A stretch of DNA of 64,000 nt from Microvirga ossetica (lineage in GTDB: Bacteria > Pseudomonadota > Alphaproteobacteria > Rhizobiales > Beijerinckiaceae). Numbering within the stretch: the first letter of the stretch is position 1; each line of letters starts with the position of its first letter. A program made the translations under genes and the position numbers. Positions 37,077-47,045 of the stretch are shown one piece after another. The stretch is from positions 3,195,501 to 3,259,500 of the forward strand of contig NZ_CP016616.1 in NCBI RefSeq assembly GCF_002741015.1, read 5' to 3'. The notes beneath the pieces are model-generated. The model was not told where the DNA came from. It searched no databases and worked only from the letters and a program-made list of their open reading frames with translations.

Positions 37077-38387
37077 ATGCCCCCGTCCCACGATCTGTCC
37101 ATCGGCATCGATTTCGGCACCAGCAACACGGTCGTGGCCATCGCGGACCCGAACGGGCGCGTGGAGGCGCTGACCTTCGCCCATGGCGGCGAGGACCTGA
37201 AGGTCTACGTGACCGCCCTGTGCTTCTGGGACGAGCGGCACGGCAATGGCTTGCGCACCCACGTCGAGGGCGGCCCCTGGGCCATCGACCAGTTCCTGGA
37301 AGGGCTCCACGCCCACCGGTTCATCCAGTCCTTCAAGACCTTTGCGGCAAGCGCCACCTTCAAGGAGACCCGGATCTTCCGCGAGCGGTACGGCTTCGAA
37401 GACCTTTTGAGCGCCTTCCTGCGCACCCTCATGCGCCATGGCGGGGCGCGCCTGGATTGGGGCGCCCGCAACGTCGTCGTCGGGCGGCCGGTCCAGTTCG
37501 CCGGCTACAATCCGGACGATGCTCTTGCCATGCAGCGCTACCGGGCCGCCTTCGGCCGGCTCGGGGCGGAGCACGCCCATTATGTCTACGAGCCGGTGGG
37601 AGCGGCTTTCTTCTATGCCCGGCAGCTGGATCACGATTCCACCGTGCTCGTGGCGGATTTCGGCGGCGGCACCAGTGACTTTTCGGTAATGCGCTTCTCG
37701 AAAGCTGGCGGCGTGCTGCGAGCCGAGCCTTTGGGCCACGCAGGCATCGGCATTGCCGGGGACGCTTTCGATTACAGGATCGTCGACAAGGTCGTCTCGT
37801 CCCGCCTCGGCAAGGGTGGGCTCTACCGCTCCATGGACAAGATCCTGTCGATCCCGAATCATTATTACGCCAATTTCGCGCGCTGGAACCAACTCGCCAT
37901 GATGAAGGGCAGCGGCGACCTGAAGGAATTGCGCGAGCTCGCCCGCACCGCGCTCGAGCCCGGGCCGCTGGAAAAGTTCATCGACATCATCGAATACGAT
38001 TTGGGATTTGCCCTCTATCGCGCCGTATCCTCGGCAAAGGTGGCGCTGTCGAGCCAGGACGAGACCGATTTCCGGTTCCAGGGCGAGGGCGTCGACATTC
38101 AGGCGAGGATCGCCCGCGCCGATTTCGAGGGCTGGATCGCCGAGGATGTCGGCCGGATCGCGGACACTGTCGATGCGGCACTGTCCAAGGCTGGCGTGAA
38201 ACCGGGCGAGATTGAGCGGGTCTTCCTCACGGGCGGCACGTCCTTCGTCCCTGCCATCCGCAATCTGTTCGTGGACCGCTTCGGCGAGACCCGTCTGACC
38301 TCCGCGGACCAGTTCGAGTCGATCGCCTATGGATTGGCGCTGATCGGCCAGACGGAGGCGCCGGAGCGCTGGTCGGTCACGAATTAG
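37077..38387 (+). CDS. Hsp70-family protein, YegD-like
   Basis: A 436-residue actin/Hsp70-fold ATPase. [16 protein letters not shown] is phosphate loop 1, [17 protein letters not shown] phosphate loop 2 and [16 protein letters not shown] the adenosine motif. It is much shorter than DnaK and has no C-terminal substrate-binding domain or lid, like E. coli YegD. Such proteins are putative chaperones of unknown clients. It is transcribed away from tex with 184 bases between the starts; ATG 37077 gives the family-typical N-terminus. Confidence 0.9.
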   Translation: MPPSHDLSIGIDFGTSNTVVAIADPNGRVEALTFAHGGEDLKVYVTALCFWDERHGNGLRTHVEGGPWAIDQFLEGLHAHRFIQSFKTFAASATFKETRIFRERYGFEDLLSAFLRTLMRHGGARLDWGARNVVVGRPVQFAGYNPDDALAMQRYRAAFGRLGAEHAHYVYEPVGAAFFYARQLDHDSTVLVADFGGGTSDFSVMRFSKAGGVLRAEPLGHAGIGIAGDAFDYRIVDKVVSSRLGKGGLYRSMDKILSIPNHYYANFARWNQLAMMKGSGDLKELRELARTALEPGPLEKFIDIIEYDLGFALYRAVSSAKVALSSQDETDFRFQGEGVDIQARIARADFEGWIAEDVGRIADTVDAALSKAGVKPGEIERVFLTGGTSFVPAIRNLFVDRFGETRLTSADQFESIAYGLALIGQTEAPERWSVTN

Positions 38388-38411
38388 GCTGAATTTAAAA
38401 TAAAATTACGC

Positions 38412-38440
38412 TTGCCGCGTTGGTGACAAAGGGTTCTATT
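38412..38440 (+). promoter_or_regulatory. ppc promoter candidate
   Basis: TTGCCG, 17 bases, TCTATT. Just upstream is an unusually AT-rich patch (TTTAAAATAAAATTA at 38395-38409) which could serve as an UP element. It would start transcription near 38447, which favours the ATG at 38480 over the one at 38456. Confidence 0.35.
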
Positions 38441-38479
38441 TCGCAGTGCAGCATAATGCGGCTGAAGCGAGCGCCTCCG

Positions 38480-41266
38480 ATGTCCCTGATCAATCCCGAC
38501 GTCACACCCGAGAAGGATTTTCCCCTTCGCGACGACATCCGGCTTCTGGGACGCATCCTCGGCGACACGATTCGCGAGCAGGAGGGCGAGGCGACCTTCG
38601 AGATCGTCGAGCGCATCCGCCAGACCTCGATCCGCTTCCATCGCGACGAGGATGAAATTGCCCGTCGTGAGCTCGAGACGATCCTGAACAGCCTGTCGCG
38701 CGGACGCACCAACCAGATCATCCGGGCCTACAGCTATTTCTCGCATCTGGCGAATCTGGCCGAGGACCAGCACCATGTCCGCCGCTCACGAGCCCATGCG
38801 ATGGCGGGCGTTCATGCCATGGAGGCTGCGGTGCCGCGCGAGGGAACGCTCGGGCGCGCGCTCAAGCTCATCCAGGAGGCGGGCATCAGCCATACGGCGC
38901 TGCAGGCCTTCTTCGGCTCCGCCCTTGTCTGCCCGGTTCTGACCGCGCATCCGACGGAAGTGCGCCGCAAGAGCACCATTGATCGGGAGATGGAGATCTC
39001 ACAGGTTCTGGCACGGCGGGACCGTCAGCGCCTGACACCGGAGGAGGAGGCTTCGTGTCAGGAATCCCTGCGCCGCGCCATCCTCACGCTCTGGCAGACG
39101 AGCATTCTGCGCCGGAATAGACTGAAAGTGATCGACGAGGTCACGAACGGCCTGTCCTATTACGACAATACCTTCTTCAAGGAATTGCCGCACGTTTACG
39201 CCTCCCTGGAGGACCAGCTCGCGGCCATGGATCCCGCCTGGGGCAATGTGGAAGTCCCGTCCTTCCTGCGCATGGGGAGCTGGATCGGCGGCGATCGCGA
39301 CGGCAATCCCTTCGTGACGGCGGATGCATTGCGTCAGGCTCTGCTGCTGCAGAGCAAGCACGCCCTCGGCTTCTATCTGGACGAGCTCCATTGCCTTGGC
39401 GCCGAACTGTCGCTCGACGGGCGCTATGTGAACGTCTCCGACGAGGTCCAGGAACTCGCCAAATCCTCTCCCGATCTATCGCTCCATCGCCAGGACGAGC
39501 CCTATCGCCGGGCCATCACGGGCATCTATGCACGCCTTGCGGCAACCGCCGCGCGGCTGGGGCATGGCGACGTGGCGCGCCATGCGGTGGGCGAGGCGCC
39601 GGCCTATGACAGCCTTGAGGAATTCGAAGGTGATCTCTCGATCCTGCACCGCTCCCTGCGCTCGAACGGATCGGGCTCCCTTACGCGAGGCCGCCTGCGC
39701 AAGCTGCGTCGCGCGGTCGATGTGTTCGGCTTTCATCTGGCGAGCCTCGACATGCGCCAGAATTCCGACGTCCATCAGCGCGTGATTGCCGAGCTCTTTG
39801 AGAAGGCCATCCCCGGCACGGATTACGAGGGGCTGCCGGAAGACAAGCGCGTCGCCCTGCTCCTGGAAGAGCTCCGGACGCCGCGCCTCCTGACATCGCC
39901 CTATCTCGAATACTCCCCCGAAACCTCATCCGAGCTTGCCATCGTCCACGAGGCGGCCGGGGCGCACCGCCAGTACGGACGCACCGCCGTGCCGAACTAC
40001 GTCATCTCGAAGGCGAGCGACCCGTCCGACATTCTCGAGGTCGCCCTGCTTCTCAAGGAGGCTGGCCTGCTGCGTCCGCGCGAAGGCGAGATGGATGTGA
40101 ACATCATCCCGCTCTTCGAGACCATCGCCGACCTGCGCCATTGCAGCGGCGTGATGGATTCGCTCTTCGCACTGCCCGACTACATGCGACTGTTGCGCAG
40201 CCGCGGCCAGGCGCAGGAGGTGATGCTCGGCTATTCCGACAGCAACAAGGACGGCGGCTTCCTCACCTCGGGTTGGGAGCTCTACAAGGCGGAGATCGAG
40301 CTGATCGAGGTGTTCAAGCGGCATGGCGTTGCGCTTCGCCTCTTCCACGGCCGGGGCGGCTCCGTGGGCCGCGGCGGTGGGCCGAGCTATCAGGCGATCC
40401 TCGCCCAGCCGGGCGGTGCGGTGCAGGGCGCCATCCGCATCACGGAACAGGGTGAGGTGATCGCGGGCAAATATTCGAATCCGGATCTCGGGCGCCGCAA
40501 CCTCGAAATCCTCGCCTCCGCGACTCTCGAAGCCACGTTGCTGCATTCCGGCCAGTCCGCACCGCGGGAGGAATATCTCAACGCCATGGAGGAGCTTTCG
40601 GACGGCGCCTTCAAGGCCTATCGCGCGCTCGTCTACGAGACGGAAGGCTTCGAGCGCTATTTCTGGGAATCCACGGTGATCGGCGAGATCGCCAACCTGA
40701 ATATTGGCAGCCGGCCTGCCTCGCGCACCAATTCGCGGCGCATCGAGGATCTGCGCGCCATTCCCTGGGTGTTTGGCTGGGCGCAGTGCCGCCTCATGCT
40801 GCCGGGCTGGTACGGTTTCGGATCCGCCGTCAATGAATGGCTCGAGAAGCGGCCCGATAAAGGTCTGGCGCTCCTGCAGGAAATGTACCGCGAATGGCCG
40901 TTTTTCCAGGCGCTGCTCTCGAACATGGACATGGTGCTGGCGAAGAGCAACATCGCTATCGCCTCGCGCTATGCGAAGCTCGTCGAGGACGAGGGCCTGC
41001 GCGATGCCATCTTCCCGCGCCTGCGGCGGGAATGGGAGGATTCGATCCAGCAGCTGCTCGCCATCATGCAGCAGCAATCGCTGCTCGACGACAACCCGCT
41101 GCTGGCCCGCTCGATCCGCAACCGTTTCCCCTATCTCGACCCGTTGAACCATCTGCAGATCGAATTGTTGAAGCGCCACCGTTCGGGCGATGCGGACGAG
41201 CAGGTCGTGCAGGGCATTCACCTGTCCATCAACGGCATCGCGGCGGGCCTGCGCAACAGCGGCTAA
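38480..41266 (+). CDS. ppc: phosphoenolpyruvate carboxylase
   Basis: Carboxylates PEP with bicarbonate to oxaloacetate, refilling the TCA cycle; in C1-using relatives it is also part of assimilation. The 928-residue protein has [13 protein letters not shown] with the catalytic His, [38 protein letters not shown] and GSRPASR. The C-terminal tetrapeptide is RNSG, where most PEPCs end QNTG; the terminal Gly is kept. I chose ATG 38480; ATG 38456 would add eight residues. No neighbour is obviously linked in function. Confidence 0.95.
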   Translation: MSLINPDVTPEKDFPLRDDIRLLGRILGDTIREQEGEATFEIVERIRQTSIRFHRDEDEIARRELETILNSLSRGRTNQIIRAYSYFSHLANLAEDQHHVRRSRAHAMAGVHAMEAAVPREGTLGRALKLIQEAGISHTALQAFFGSALVCPVLTAHPTEVRRKSTIDREMEISQVLARRDRQRLTPEEEASCQESLRRAILTLWQTSILRRNRLKVIDEVTNGLSYYDNTFFKELPHVYASLEDQLAAMDPAWGNVEVPSFLRMGSWIGGDRDGNPFVTADALRQALLLQSKHALGFYLDELHCLGAELSLDGRYVNVSDEVQELAKSSPDLSLHRQDEPYRRAITGIYARLAATAARLGHGDVARHAVGEAPAYDSLEEFEGDLSILHRSLRSNGSGSLTRGRLRKLRRAVDVFGFHLASLDMRQNSDVHQRVIAELFEKAIPGTDYEGLPEDKRVALLLEELRTPRLLTSPYLEYSPETSSELAIVHEAAGAHRQYGRTAVPNYVISKASDPSDILEVALLLKEAGLLRPREGEMDVNIIPLFETIADLRHCSGVMDSLFALPDYMRLLRSRGQAQEVMLGYSDSNKDGGFLTSGWELYKAEIELIEVFKRHGVALRLFHGRGGSVGRGGGPSYQAILAQPGGAVQGAIRITEQGEVIAGKYSNPDLGRRNLEILASATLEATLLHSGQSAPREEYLNAMEELSDGAFKAYRALVYETEGFERYFWESTVIGEIANLNIGSRPASRTNSRRIEDLRAIPWVFGWAQCRLMLPGWYGFGSAVNEWLEKRPDKGLALLQEMYREWPFFQALLSNMDMVLAKSNIAIASRYAKLVEDEGLRDAIFPRLRREWEDSIQQLLAIMQQQSLLDDNPLLARSIRNRFPYLDPLNHLQIELLKRHRSGDADEQVVQGIHLSINGIAAGLRNSG

Positions 41267-41369
41267 TCCCGCAACAGAATTGCATAACCCGGCTTCTCCG
41301 GTTCGGTTTATGCCGAGAGAGGAAGCGCCTTTGGGCACCTCTCTCCGATATCGATCGAAATGGAGGGCC

Positions 41370-41492
41370 ATGCCTCAGAAGCGCAAGTCCGAGCATATCG
41401 AGGAGGGTTACGAGAGCCGTGGCGTCTCCGAGAAGGAGGCCGAGCGGCGCGCCTGGGCCACCGCCAACAAGAGCGGTTCCGGCCACCGCTAA
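41370..41492 (+). CDS. small charged hypothetical protein (40 residues)
   Basis: Opens MPQKRKSEHIEEGYESRGVS and closes with RRAWATANKSG and a short basic end. The pattern of an EHI-x-E-GY-ES-RG core followed by an ERRAWAT-NK block is one I recall from small Rhizobiales proteins that are sometimes labelled plasmid stabilisation protein, without evidence. GGAGG lies very close upstream of ATG 41370. An ATG at 41310 would add 20 residues that look unlike the rest. No function can be given. Confidence 0.6.
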   Translation: MPQKRKSEHIEEGYESRGVSEKEAERRAWATANKSGSGHR

Positions 41493-41593
41493 GCTCATAC
41501 CGGATACGCTTCGGCCGGGTAGTGCACTGGACCGAAAGCGGGTGTATGGAGAGGCCCTGATCTCTCTTGCCCCGCTTTGTCCAGGAGGAAGCC

Positions 41594-42505
41594 TTGCTCA
41601 CGAGTTCTGCCGCCGGCGTCTACGTCATCTGCCCCACGCCCTTCGAGAGCGACGGGCGGGTCGATGCGGCTTCCACGGACCGTATGGTCGAGGCCTATCT
41701 CAAGGCCGGCGCCACTGGCTTGACGATTCTCGGCATCATGGGCGAGGCGCCCAAGCTGGCCGCCGATGAGGCTCTGGCCTTCGCCCGTCAGGTCATCGCC
41801 ACGGTGGCGGGGCGCGTTCCCGTCATCGTCGGCGTTTCGGCCGCGGGCTTTGCCGCCATGTCGAGCCTGTCCTCCAAGGTCATGGATGCGGGTGCAGCAG
41901 GCGTGATGATCGCGCCGCCTTCGACCCTCAAGACCGACGACCAGATCGTCTCCTACTACGCCGACGCCGTCGAGGCCATCGGCGCGGATGTGCCGTGGGT
42001 GATCCAGGATTACCCGCTCACCACCAACGTGGTCATGACACCGAAAGTGATCATGCGGATCATCGAGCAGAGCCCCTCCTGCGTCATGCTCAAGCACGAG
42101 GACTGGCCCGGTCTCGACAAGATCACGACTCTGCGCCGCGCGAGCGATGCGGGCCAGGTGCGCCGCGTGTCGATTCTCTGCGGCAACGGCGGCATGTTCC
42201 TGCCCTTCGAGATGGAGCGCGGTGCCGATGGCGCCATGACGGGCTATGCCTATCCCGAGATGCTGGTGGGCGTGGTCAATCTCATCAACCAGGGCAAACG
42301 CAAGGAGGCGCACGATCTGTTCGATCGCCACCTGCCGCTGGTTCGCTACGAGACGCAGCCCGGAGTCGGCCTCGCCGTGCGCAAATATGTTCTGAAGCGG
42401 CGCGGCATCATCGCCTCCGACACGCAGCGCAAGCCTGGGCCGAAGCTGAGCCCGGAAACCATTGCCGATATCGAATGGCTGATGGAGCGCATCGAGCGCT
42501 CGTAA
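41594..42505 (+). CDS. DapA-like aldolase/lyase family protein
   Basis: A 303-residue class I aldolase-fold protein of the dihydrodipicolinate synthase superfamily. The Schiff-base Lys is in CVMLKHEDW. The pyruvate-binding motif is GIMGEA instead of the GTTGE of DapA, and the catalytic Tyr of the YN-x-P motif is replaced (IQDYPLTT). It is therefore unlikely to be the lysine-pathway enzyme and probably handles another 2-oxo acid. TTG 41594 was chosen because AGGAGG ends five bases before it. An SDR gene follows 21 bases downstream, and the two likely act on one pathway. Confidence 0.82.
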   Translation: MLTSSAAGVYVICPTPFESDGRVDAASTDRMVEAYLKAGATGLTILGIMGEAPKLAADEALAFARQVIATVAGRVPVIVGVSAAGFAAMSSLSSKVMDAGAAGVMIAPPSTLKTDDQIVSYYADAVEAIGADVPWVIQDYPLTTNVVMTPKVIMRIIEQSPSCVMLKHEDWPGLDKITTLRRASDAGQVRRVSILCGNGGMFLPFEMERGADGAMTGYAYPEMLVGVVNLINQGKRKEAHDLFDRHLPLVRYETQPGVGLAVRKYVLKRRGIIASDTQRKPGPKLSPETIADIEWLMERIERS

Positions 42506-42526
42506 GACAAAGGGAGTTTGTCAGGA

Positions 42527-43306
42527 ATGCAAACAGGTTTGGACGGAAAGCGCGCGCTCGTGCTCGGCGCGAGCAAGGGGCTGGGCTTCGGCATCGCTCA
42601 AGGATTGGCGGAGGAGGGCGCCCGCGTCGCCATCGCCAGCCGCACCATGGACGGCTCGAAGGTTGCAGCCGAGAAGATCGGCAAGGGCGTCCTGCCCTTC
42701 GTCTGCGATACGGGCAAGGCCGATCAGGTCGATGCCCTGGTCAAGGACGTAGTGGCAGCGCTTGGCGGCGTCGATATCCTCGTGCTCAACAGCGGCGGCC
42801 CGCCGCCCGGCAAGGCGCAGGGCGTGTCGTCCGATCAGTGGCGCCAGTCCTTCGATGCCATGTTCGTCAATCTGGTGCGGATTGCGGACCAGCTTCTGCC
42901 AGGCATGATCGAGCGCAAGTTCGGCCGCATCATCTCGGTGATCTCCTCCGGTGTGATCCAGCCGATCCCGAATCTAGCGATCTCGAACGCCATCCGCCCG
43001 GCTCTCGTCGGCTGGGGCAAGACGCTGGCGAGCGAGGTCGCCTCGTCGGGCGTGACCGTCAACGCCATCGCGCCGGGCCGCATCGCCACGGATCGCCTGA
43101 AGCAGCTCGATGCCGCCAATGCGGAGCGCACCGGCCGTTCCATGGAGGATGTGGCGGCGGCAGCGCGCGCCGGCATTCCGGCGGGCCGCTATGGCGAGAT
43201 CGAGGAATTCGCAGCCGCGGCCGTCTTCCTCGCCAGCGAGAAGGCGTCGTTCATGACCGGCGGCATCCTGCGCGTCGATGGCGGGCAGATCTCGTCCACG
43301 ACCTGA
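42527..43306 (+). CDS. SDR-family oxidoreductase with altered catalytic residues
   Basis: A 259-residue Rossmann-fold protein. GASKGLGFGIAQGLAEEGA is the NAD(P) motif, NSGGPPPG replaces the usual NNAG, and GGILRVDGGQ near the C-terminus is typical. The active-site region reads VISSGVIQPIPNLAISNAIR, so the catalytic Tyr and Lys of Tyr-x-x-x-Lys align with Ser and Arg. Many related proteins share this variant. It may be a dehydrogenase with a different mechanism, or bind without ordinary SDR catalysis. It forms an operon with the DapA-like gene. ATG 42527 follows AGGA. Confidence 0.85.
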   Translation: MQTGLDGKRALVLGASKGLGFGIAQGLAEEGARVAIASRTMDGSKVAAEKIGKGVLPFVCDTGKADQVDALVKDVVAALGGVDILVLNSGGPPPGKAQGVSSDQWRQSFDAMFVNLVRIADQLLPGMIERKFGRIISVISSGVIQPIPNLAISNAIRPALVGWGKTLASEVASSGVTVNAIAPGRIATDRLKQLDAANAERTGRSMEDVAAAARAGIPAGRYGEIEEFAAAAVFLASEKASFMTGGILRVDGGQISSTT

Positions 43307-43320
43307 TGCCTGCAAACACT

Positions 43321-43348
43321 GGGGTGAGGTGAGGCATCGTCTCACCCC
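43321..43348. terminator. hairpin between convergent SDR and chrA genes
   Basis: GGGGTGAG and CTCACCCC separated by 12 bases, midway between two converging stop codons; it may terminate from both sides. T-runs are weak. Confidence 0.6.
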
Positions 43349-43355
43349 GATTCCT

Positions 43356-44753
43356 TCATGCGATCATGCCGGCCCAATAAAGAACAATGCTTATTGCCGA
43401 TGTCGCGGCCAATGTCGGCAGCATCCCGATTGTGAACCGGAACATCGCGACGATGGCTGCGCCCGAGAGCAGCAACGCCCAAAGATCGACGCTTCGCCAT
43501 ACCGGCGCATCGAAGCTGAAGAGCCCCCATTCCACAGGTTGGACATCTCTGAAGATCGTGTGGATTCCGAACCAGATCGCCAAGTTCAGGATCACGCCGA
43601 CCACGGCGGCGGTGATAGCGGTCAAGGCCCCGCTCAGGGATCGGTTGCCGCGTAAGACTTCGATGTAGGGAGCGCCCAGGAAGATCCAGAGGAAGCACGG
43701 TGCGAAGGTCACCCATGTCGCAAGGAGGCCGCCGAGCGTGCCCGCCAGCAGCGGGGACAGCGTGCCGGCATCCCGGAAGGCCGCCATGAAACCCACGAAT
43801 TGCAGCACCATGATCAAGGGACCCGGCGTCGTCTCGGCCATGCCGAGCCCGTCCAGCATCTCGCCGGGCTGCAGCCAGCCATAGGTCTCGACAGCCTGCT
43901 GCGCCACATAGGCCAAAACCGCATAGGCGCCGCCGAAGGTGACCATCGCCATCTTGGAGAAGAAGATGGCGATCTGGCTGAAGACGTTGCTCGGGCCGAA
44001 GGTCAGAACGAGAACGAGCAAAGGCGTGAGCCACAGCGCCAGCCAGAAGGCGGCCACCCGCAGGCTTCGGGCCGTGTCGGGGCGGACGTGGTCCGGAAGA
44101 TGTTTGCCCAGCAGATCGCCGTTTTCCGCTTCATCGCCGCCATGCCCGCCGACCTGGAATTGTGGCAGATCCGCCCGGCCTCCGAGGAAGCCGATCAGGC
44201 CAGCGGCGAGAACGATGAGCGGGAACGGTGCGTCGAGAAAGAAGATCGCCACGAAGGCTGCTGCGGCAAGCCCGATCAGGACGCGGTTTTTAAGCGCTCG
44301 CCTGCCGATGCGCACCACCGCTTCGAGCACGATGGCGAGCACGGCGGCCTTCAGGCCGAAGAAAAGCGCCGAGACGAAGCCGACCTTGCCATAGAGAGCA
44401 TAGACCCAGCTGAGGCCCATGATGGCGACGATGCCCGGCAGGATGAACAGGCCGCCGGCCATGATGCCGCCGAGGGTGCGATGCATGAGCCAGCCCACAT
44501 AGGTGGCGAGCTGCTGCGCTTCCGGGCCTGGCAGCAGCATGCAGTAATTGAGCGCATGGAGAAAACGGCTTTCGGAAATCCAGCGCTTTTCCTCGACGAG
44601 GATGCGGTGCATCACGGCGATCTGGCCTGCCGGTCCACCGAAGCTCAGGGCGGCGACACGCAACCAGACCCGGAAGGCTTCGCCGAGAGACACTCCATGA
44701 TCCATCGGGACCCGAGAAGAGGGCCCCACCGAGGTTTGCGAGGTGTCGTTCAC
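43356..44753 (-). CDS. chrA: chromate transporter
   Basis: A 465-residue CHR-family membrane protein with two homologous halves, as in long-chain ChrA. The first half contains FRVWLRVAALSFGGPAGQIAVM and LPGPEAQQLATYVGW; the second contains FFSKMAMVTFGGAYAVLAYV and TTPGPLIMVLQFVGF. It exports chromate in exchange or by proton motive force. GTG 44753 begins one base before the end of the stop of the rhodanese-ChrB gene, so the two are coupled; ATG 44705 would trim the N-terminus. The hydrophilic loop between halves is acidic and Gly/His-rich (QVGGHGGDEAENGD). Confidence 0.93.
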   Translation of the reverse strand: MNDTSQTSVGPSSRVPMDHGVSLGEAFRVWLRVAALSFGGPAGQIAVMHRILVEEKRWISESRFLHALNYCMLLPGPEAQQLATYVGWLMHRTLGGIMAGGLFILPGIVAIMGLSWVYALYGKVGFVSALFFGLKAAVLAIVLEAVVRIGRRALKNRVLIGLAAAAFVAIFFLDAPFPLIVLAAGLIGFLGGRADLPQFQVGGHGGDEAENGDLLGKHLPDHVRPDTARSLRVAAFWLALWLTPLLVLVLTFGPSNVFSQIAIFFSKMAMVTFGGAYAVLAYVAQQAVETYGWLQPGEMLDGLGMAETTPGPLIMVLQFVGFMAAFRDAGTLSPLLAGTLGGLLATWVTFAPCFLWIFLGAPYIEVLRGNRSLSGALTAITAAVVGVILNLAIWFGIHTIFRDVQPVEWGLFSFDAPVWRSVDLWALLLSGAAIVAMFRFTIGMLPTLAATSAISIVLYWAGMIA

Positions 44754-44754
44754 G

Positions 44755-45579
44755 TCAGGCTCCGGGCTTCTTCGAAGGCCAGTTATGGGTTTCATCCGTC
44801 GCGTCACGGCACCAGCGGTAGAAGGCATCGTAGAGCGAAAGTCCGGCTTCGAGCTGTGGGAGGTCGTCCGCATACATGCGTGACAACCCCAGAGAAGCCG
44901 CCAGCAGCCCAGGTGCCTCCGGCGCCAGATCGAGCCGCGCCGTATCGGCGCCTCTGACGATGATGGCGAGCCGCTTCAAAGGCTCCGTGGCAAGGCCGAA
45001 CTCGTCCACCATCACATCGAAGGTGCAGAACTCGCCACGATGCGTCCAGAAGATATCTTCGCCTTCAATGTCGAACGGCGTCGCCGAGAACCGCTCCGCC
45101 ACACCCTGAACCTCAGAGGTCGGAACGAAAAGGAAGACGGCGCCGGGATCGATGAAGCGGCGGATCAGCCAGGGGCAGGCGATGCGGTCGATCTTGGGAC
45201 GCGAGCGCGTGACCCAGATCGTGCGGCCTTGTAGATCGAGCGGTGGGATCCTGGCGGCAGGCACCATCGGCAATTGGGCTTGCGCCCATGCCAGCGCGCC
45301 ACCTTCCAGCGAGTCGGCGGGAATGCCCGCATGACGCAGCCAAGCCGCCGCGCCATGACTCAATTTGAGCCCTTTCTGGCAGACCACGATTGCGGCTCGG
45401 CCGGTAAGTTCATGAGCCCAATCCGCGACCTGAGCGAAGGGGCGCCTGATGGAGCCGGGAACCAGTCTCGGGTCACTCGCAAAATCCTCGTCGGTGCGAA
45501 CATCGACGAGCACGGGACATTTCGGCGTGCCGATAAGGCGCGCAAGCTTTTCAGCGGAGATCGTGTTGAATGACGACAT
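44755..45579 (-). CDS. rhodanese domain fused to ChrB C-terminal domain
   Basis: A 274-residue protein. Residues 1-105 are rhodanese-like (PVLVDVRTDEDF, with the active-site loop VVCQKGLKLS containing Cys). Residues about 120-270 match the ChrB C-terminal domain (IWVTRSRPKIDRIACPWLIRRFIDP, EGEDIFWTHRGEFCTFDVMV). ChrB proteins sense or help to resist chromate, and this one lies directly in front of chrA. The classical ChrB N-terminal domain is absent, so a regulatory DNA-binding role is doubtful; sulfur transfer or chromate reduction support is possible. ATG 45579. Confidence 0.88.
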   Translation of the reverse strand: MSSFNTISAEKLARLIGTPKCPVLVDVRTDEDFASDPRLVPGSIRRPFAQVADWAHELTGRAAIVVCQKGLKLSHGAAAWLRHAGIPADSLEGGALAWAQAQLPMVPAARIPPLDLQGRTIWVTRSRPKIDRIACPWLIRRFIDPGAVFLFVPTSEVQGVAERFSATPFDIEGEDIFWTHRGEFCTFDVMVDEFGLATEPLKRLAIIVRGADTARLDLAPEAPGLLAASLGLSRMYADDLPQLEAGLSLYDAFYRWCRDATDETHNWPSKKPGA

Positions 45580-45701
45580 GGTGCATCCGTGACGGTTAGA
45601 GCGGATGCGATGCTTGGGCATGTCGCCTCGTGGGGAGATCGCGATCCCCATGCGATCGATGAGAATTCAACCCTCCGGTTTTGTCAAATCAATTCGGGTG
45701 A

Positions 45702-46490
45702 TCAGAAATCCTGCTCGGAATCGCGTTCCAGCGTCTGCACCACGAGGCCGTTTTCGATAAGGGCGGACCACACCTCCTCGGCACTGTCGGCAAAGTGGGC
45801 CAACTCCCGATCCTTCTCGCTCACCATGCCGTGCTCCAGCAGCGCCTCGAACTTGATCACGGACTGCCAATAGGCCTTGTCGAAGAGGACGATGGGCAGG
45901 GGTGGCGCCTTGCCGGTCTGGCGAAGCGTCAGGATCTCGAAGAGTTCGTCCAGGGTGCCAAAGCCGCCGGGGAAGACGACGAGCGCGTTGGCCCGCATCG
46001 CCAGGTGCATCTTGCGCATGGCGAAGTAATGGAAGCGGAAGGTCAGGTCAGGGGTCGAGTAAGCATTGGGCTCCTGCTCGTGCGGCAGGGTGATGTTGAA
46101 GCCGATGGAGGGCGCGCCCACGTCGAAGGCGCCCCTGTTGGCGGCCTCCATGATGCCGGGACCGCCGCCGGTGGCGATCACGTTGTCCCGCGTGCCGCTC
46201 GTCACCGTCATGGCGCCGCCGCGCTGCGAGGCGATGGCGCCGAATTTGCGGGCCTGCTCATACCAGAACCGGTGCTTTCCCGACCCGTTCTCCCGAACGC
46301 GGGCGCTGCCGAATACGACGATGGTGGAGCGCACGCCCCAGGTCCGCAGATGCTCCTCGGCCTTGGCATATTCCAGCAGGAACCGCACACCCCGCATGGA
46401 ATCGCCTAGCAGGAAATCCTGGTCCATCGCCGCCAGCCGGTAGGACGGGGAATCGAGACGGGCTGAATTCGAAGGTTTGCTGTCATCCAT
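45702..46490 (-). CDS. LOG-family protein (possible cytokinin riboside 5'-monophosphate phosphoribohydrolase)
   Basis: A 262-residue Rossmann-like protein of the TIGR00730 type. VIATGGGPGIMEAANRGA and VVFPGGFGTLDELFE are the two family signatures (GGGxGxM and PGGxGTxxE). Such enzymes hydrolyse the ribose phosphate bond of adenine or cytokinin nucleotides, and other members act on pyrimidine or purine nucleotides. An N-terminal extension of about 50 residues precedes the fold. I started it at ATG 46490. It stands alone between chr genes and the proline-rich gene. Confidence 0.88.
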   Translation of the reverse strand: MDDSKPSNSARLDSPSYRLAAMDQDFLLGDSMRGVRFLLEYAKAEEHLRTWGVRSTIVVFGSARVRENGSGKHRFWYEQARKFGAIASQRGGAMTVTSGTRDNVIATGGGPGIMEAANRGAFDVGAPSIGFNITLPHEQEPNAYSTPDLTFRFHYFAMRKMHLAMRANALVVFPGGFGTLDELFEILTLRQTGKAPPLPIVLFDKAYWQSVIKFEALLEHGMVSEKDRELAHFADSAEEVWSALIENGLVVQTLERDSEQDF

Positions 46491-46545
46491 CGGGCGGGGC
46501 TCCCTGGTCACCCAGCCATGCACAAAGCACACTTTCGAAGCCGGG

Positions 46546-46794
46546 TTAATTCCCCATCGGGCCGATCGGCAGCTCCTGCGGTCCGGAGGGCGGGATGCCG
46601 ACCGGCTCAGACGGATTGGGAGCTTCGCTTGGAACGTCCGGCGGAACGCCGACCGGTTCTCCCGGGCTCGGAATTCCCGGCGGGCCGGGGTCCGGATGAA
46701 CCGGCTGCGGCGCCGGGTTCGGCACGCCAGGCTGCGATGGCGGATTGGGAACGTCCGGTTGCGGCGTCGGATTCGGAGACGGTGTATCGGACAT
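46546..46794 (-). CDS. proline-rich small protein with imperfect PNPxxQP repeats
   Basis: An 82-residue low-complexity protein, about 40% Pro, opening MSDTPSPNPTPQPD. Blocks such as DVPNPPSQPG, GVPNPAPQP and EPVGVPPDVP and EPVGIPPSGP repeat. It has no signal peptide or membrane segment and would be unstructured. GAGGAA is placed well ahead of ATG 46794, supporting that it is translated. Similar short Pro-rich proteins are common in this order and have no known role. Confidence 0.6.
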   Translation of the reverse strand: MSDTPSPNPTPQPDVPNPPSQPGVPNPAPQPVHPDPGPPGIPSPGEPVGVPPDVPSEAPNPSEPVGIPPSGPQELPIGPMGN

Positions 46795-47045
46795 GGGCCG
46801 GAATTCCTCTCGGCGATGGCATTGACTAAGCTGCGAACGGGAGATGAACCGGGTTTGTTCCCGCTTTCCCTGGCGGATGGCTTGGAGAAGCATTTTCCCT
46901 ATAGCCGCTTGCGCTAGGGTCGCTATATCAAGGGCGCACATCGAACGCAGTGACGCGGATGAACTCCAAATGGTCGGTTCGCCACGCGTCCGCAGTTTCG
47001 GGGATGAGGGCGAGACAAGCCTTGATGGAAAGCGAGCGTCAGCCG

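Noticed and set aside
38412-38479. Riboswitch or leader RNA before ppc
   Set aside because: Too short and without a conserved aptamer core or terminator; only a promoter candidate remains.
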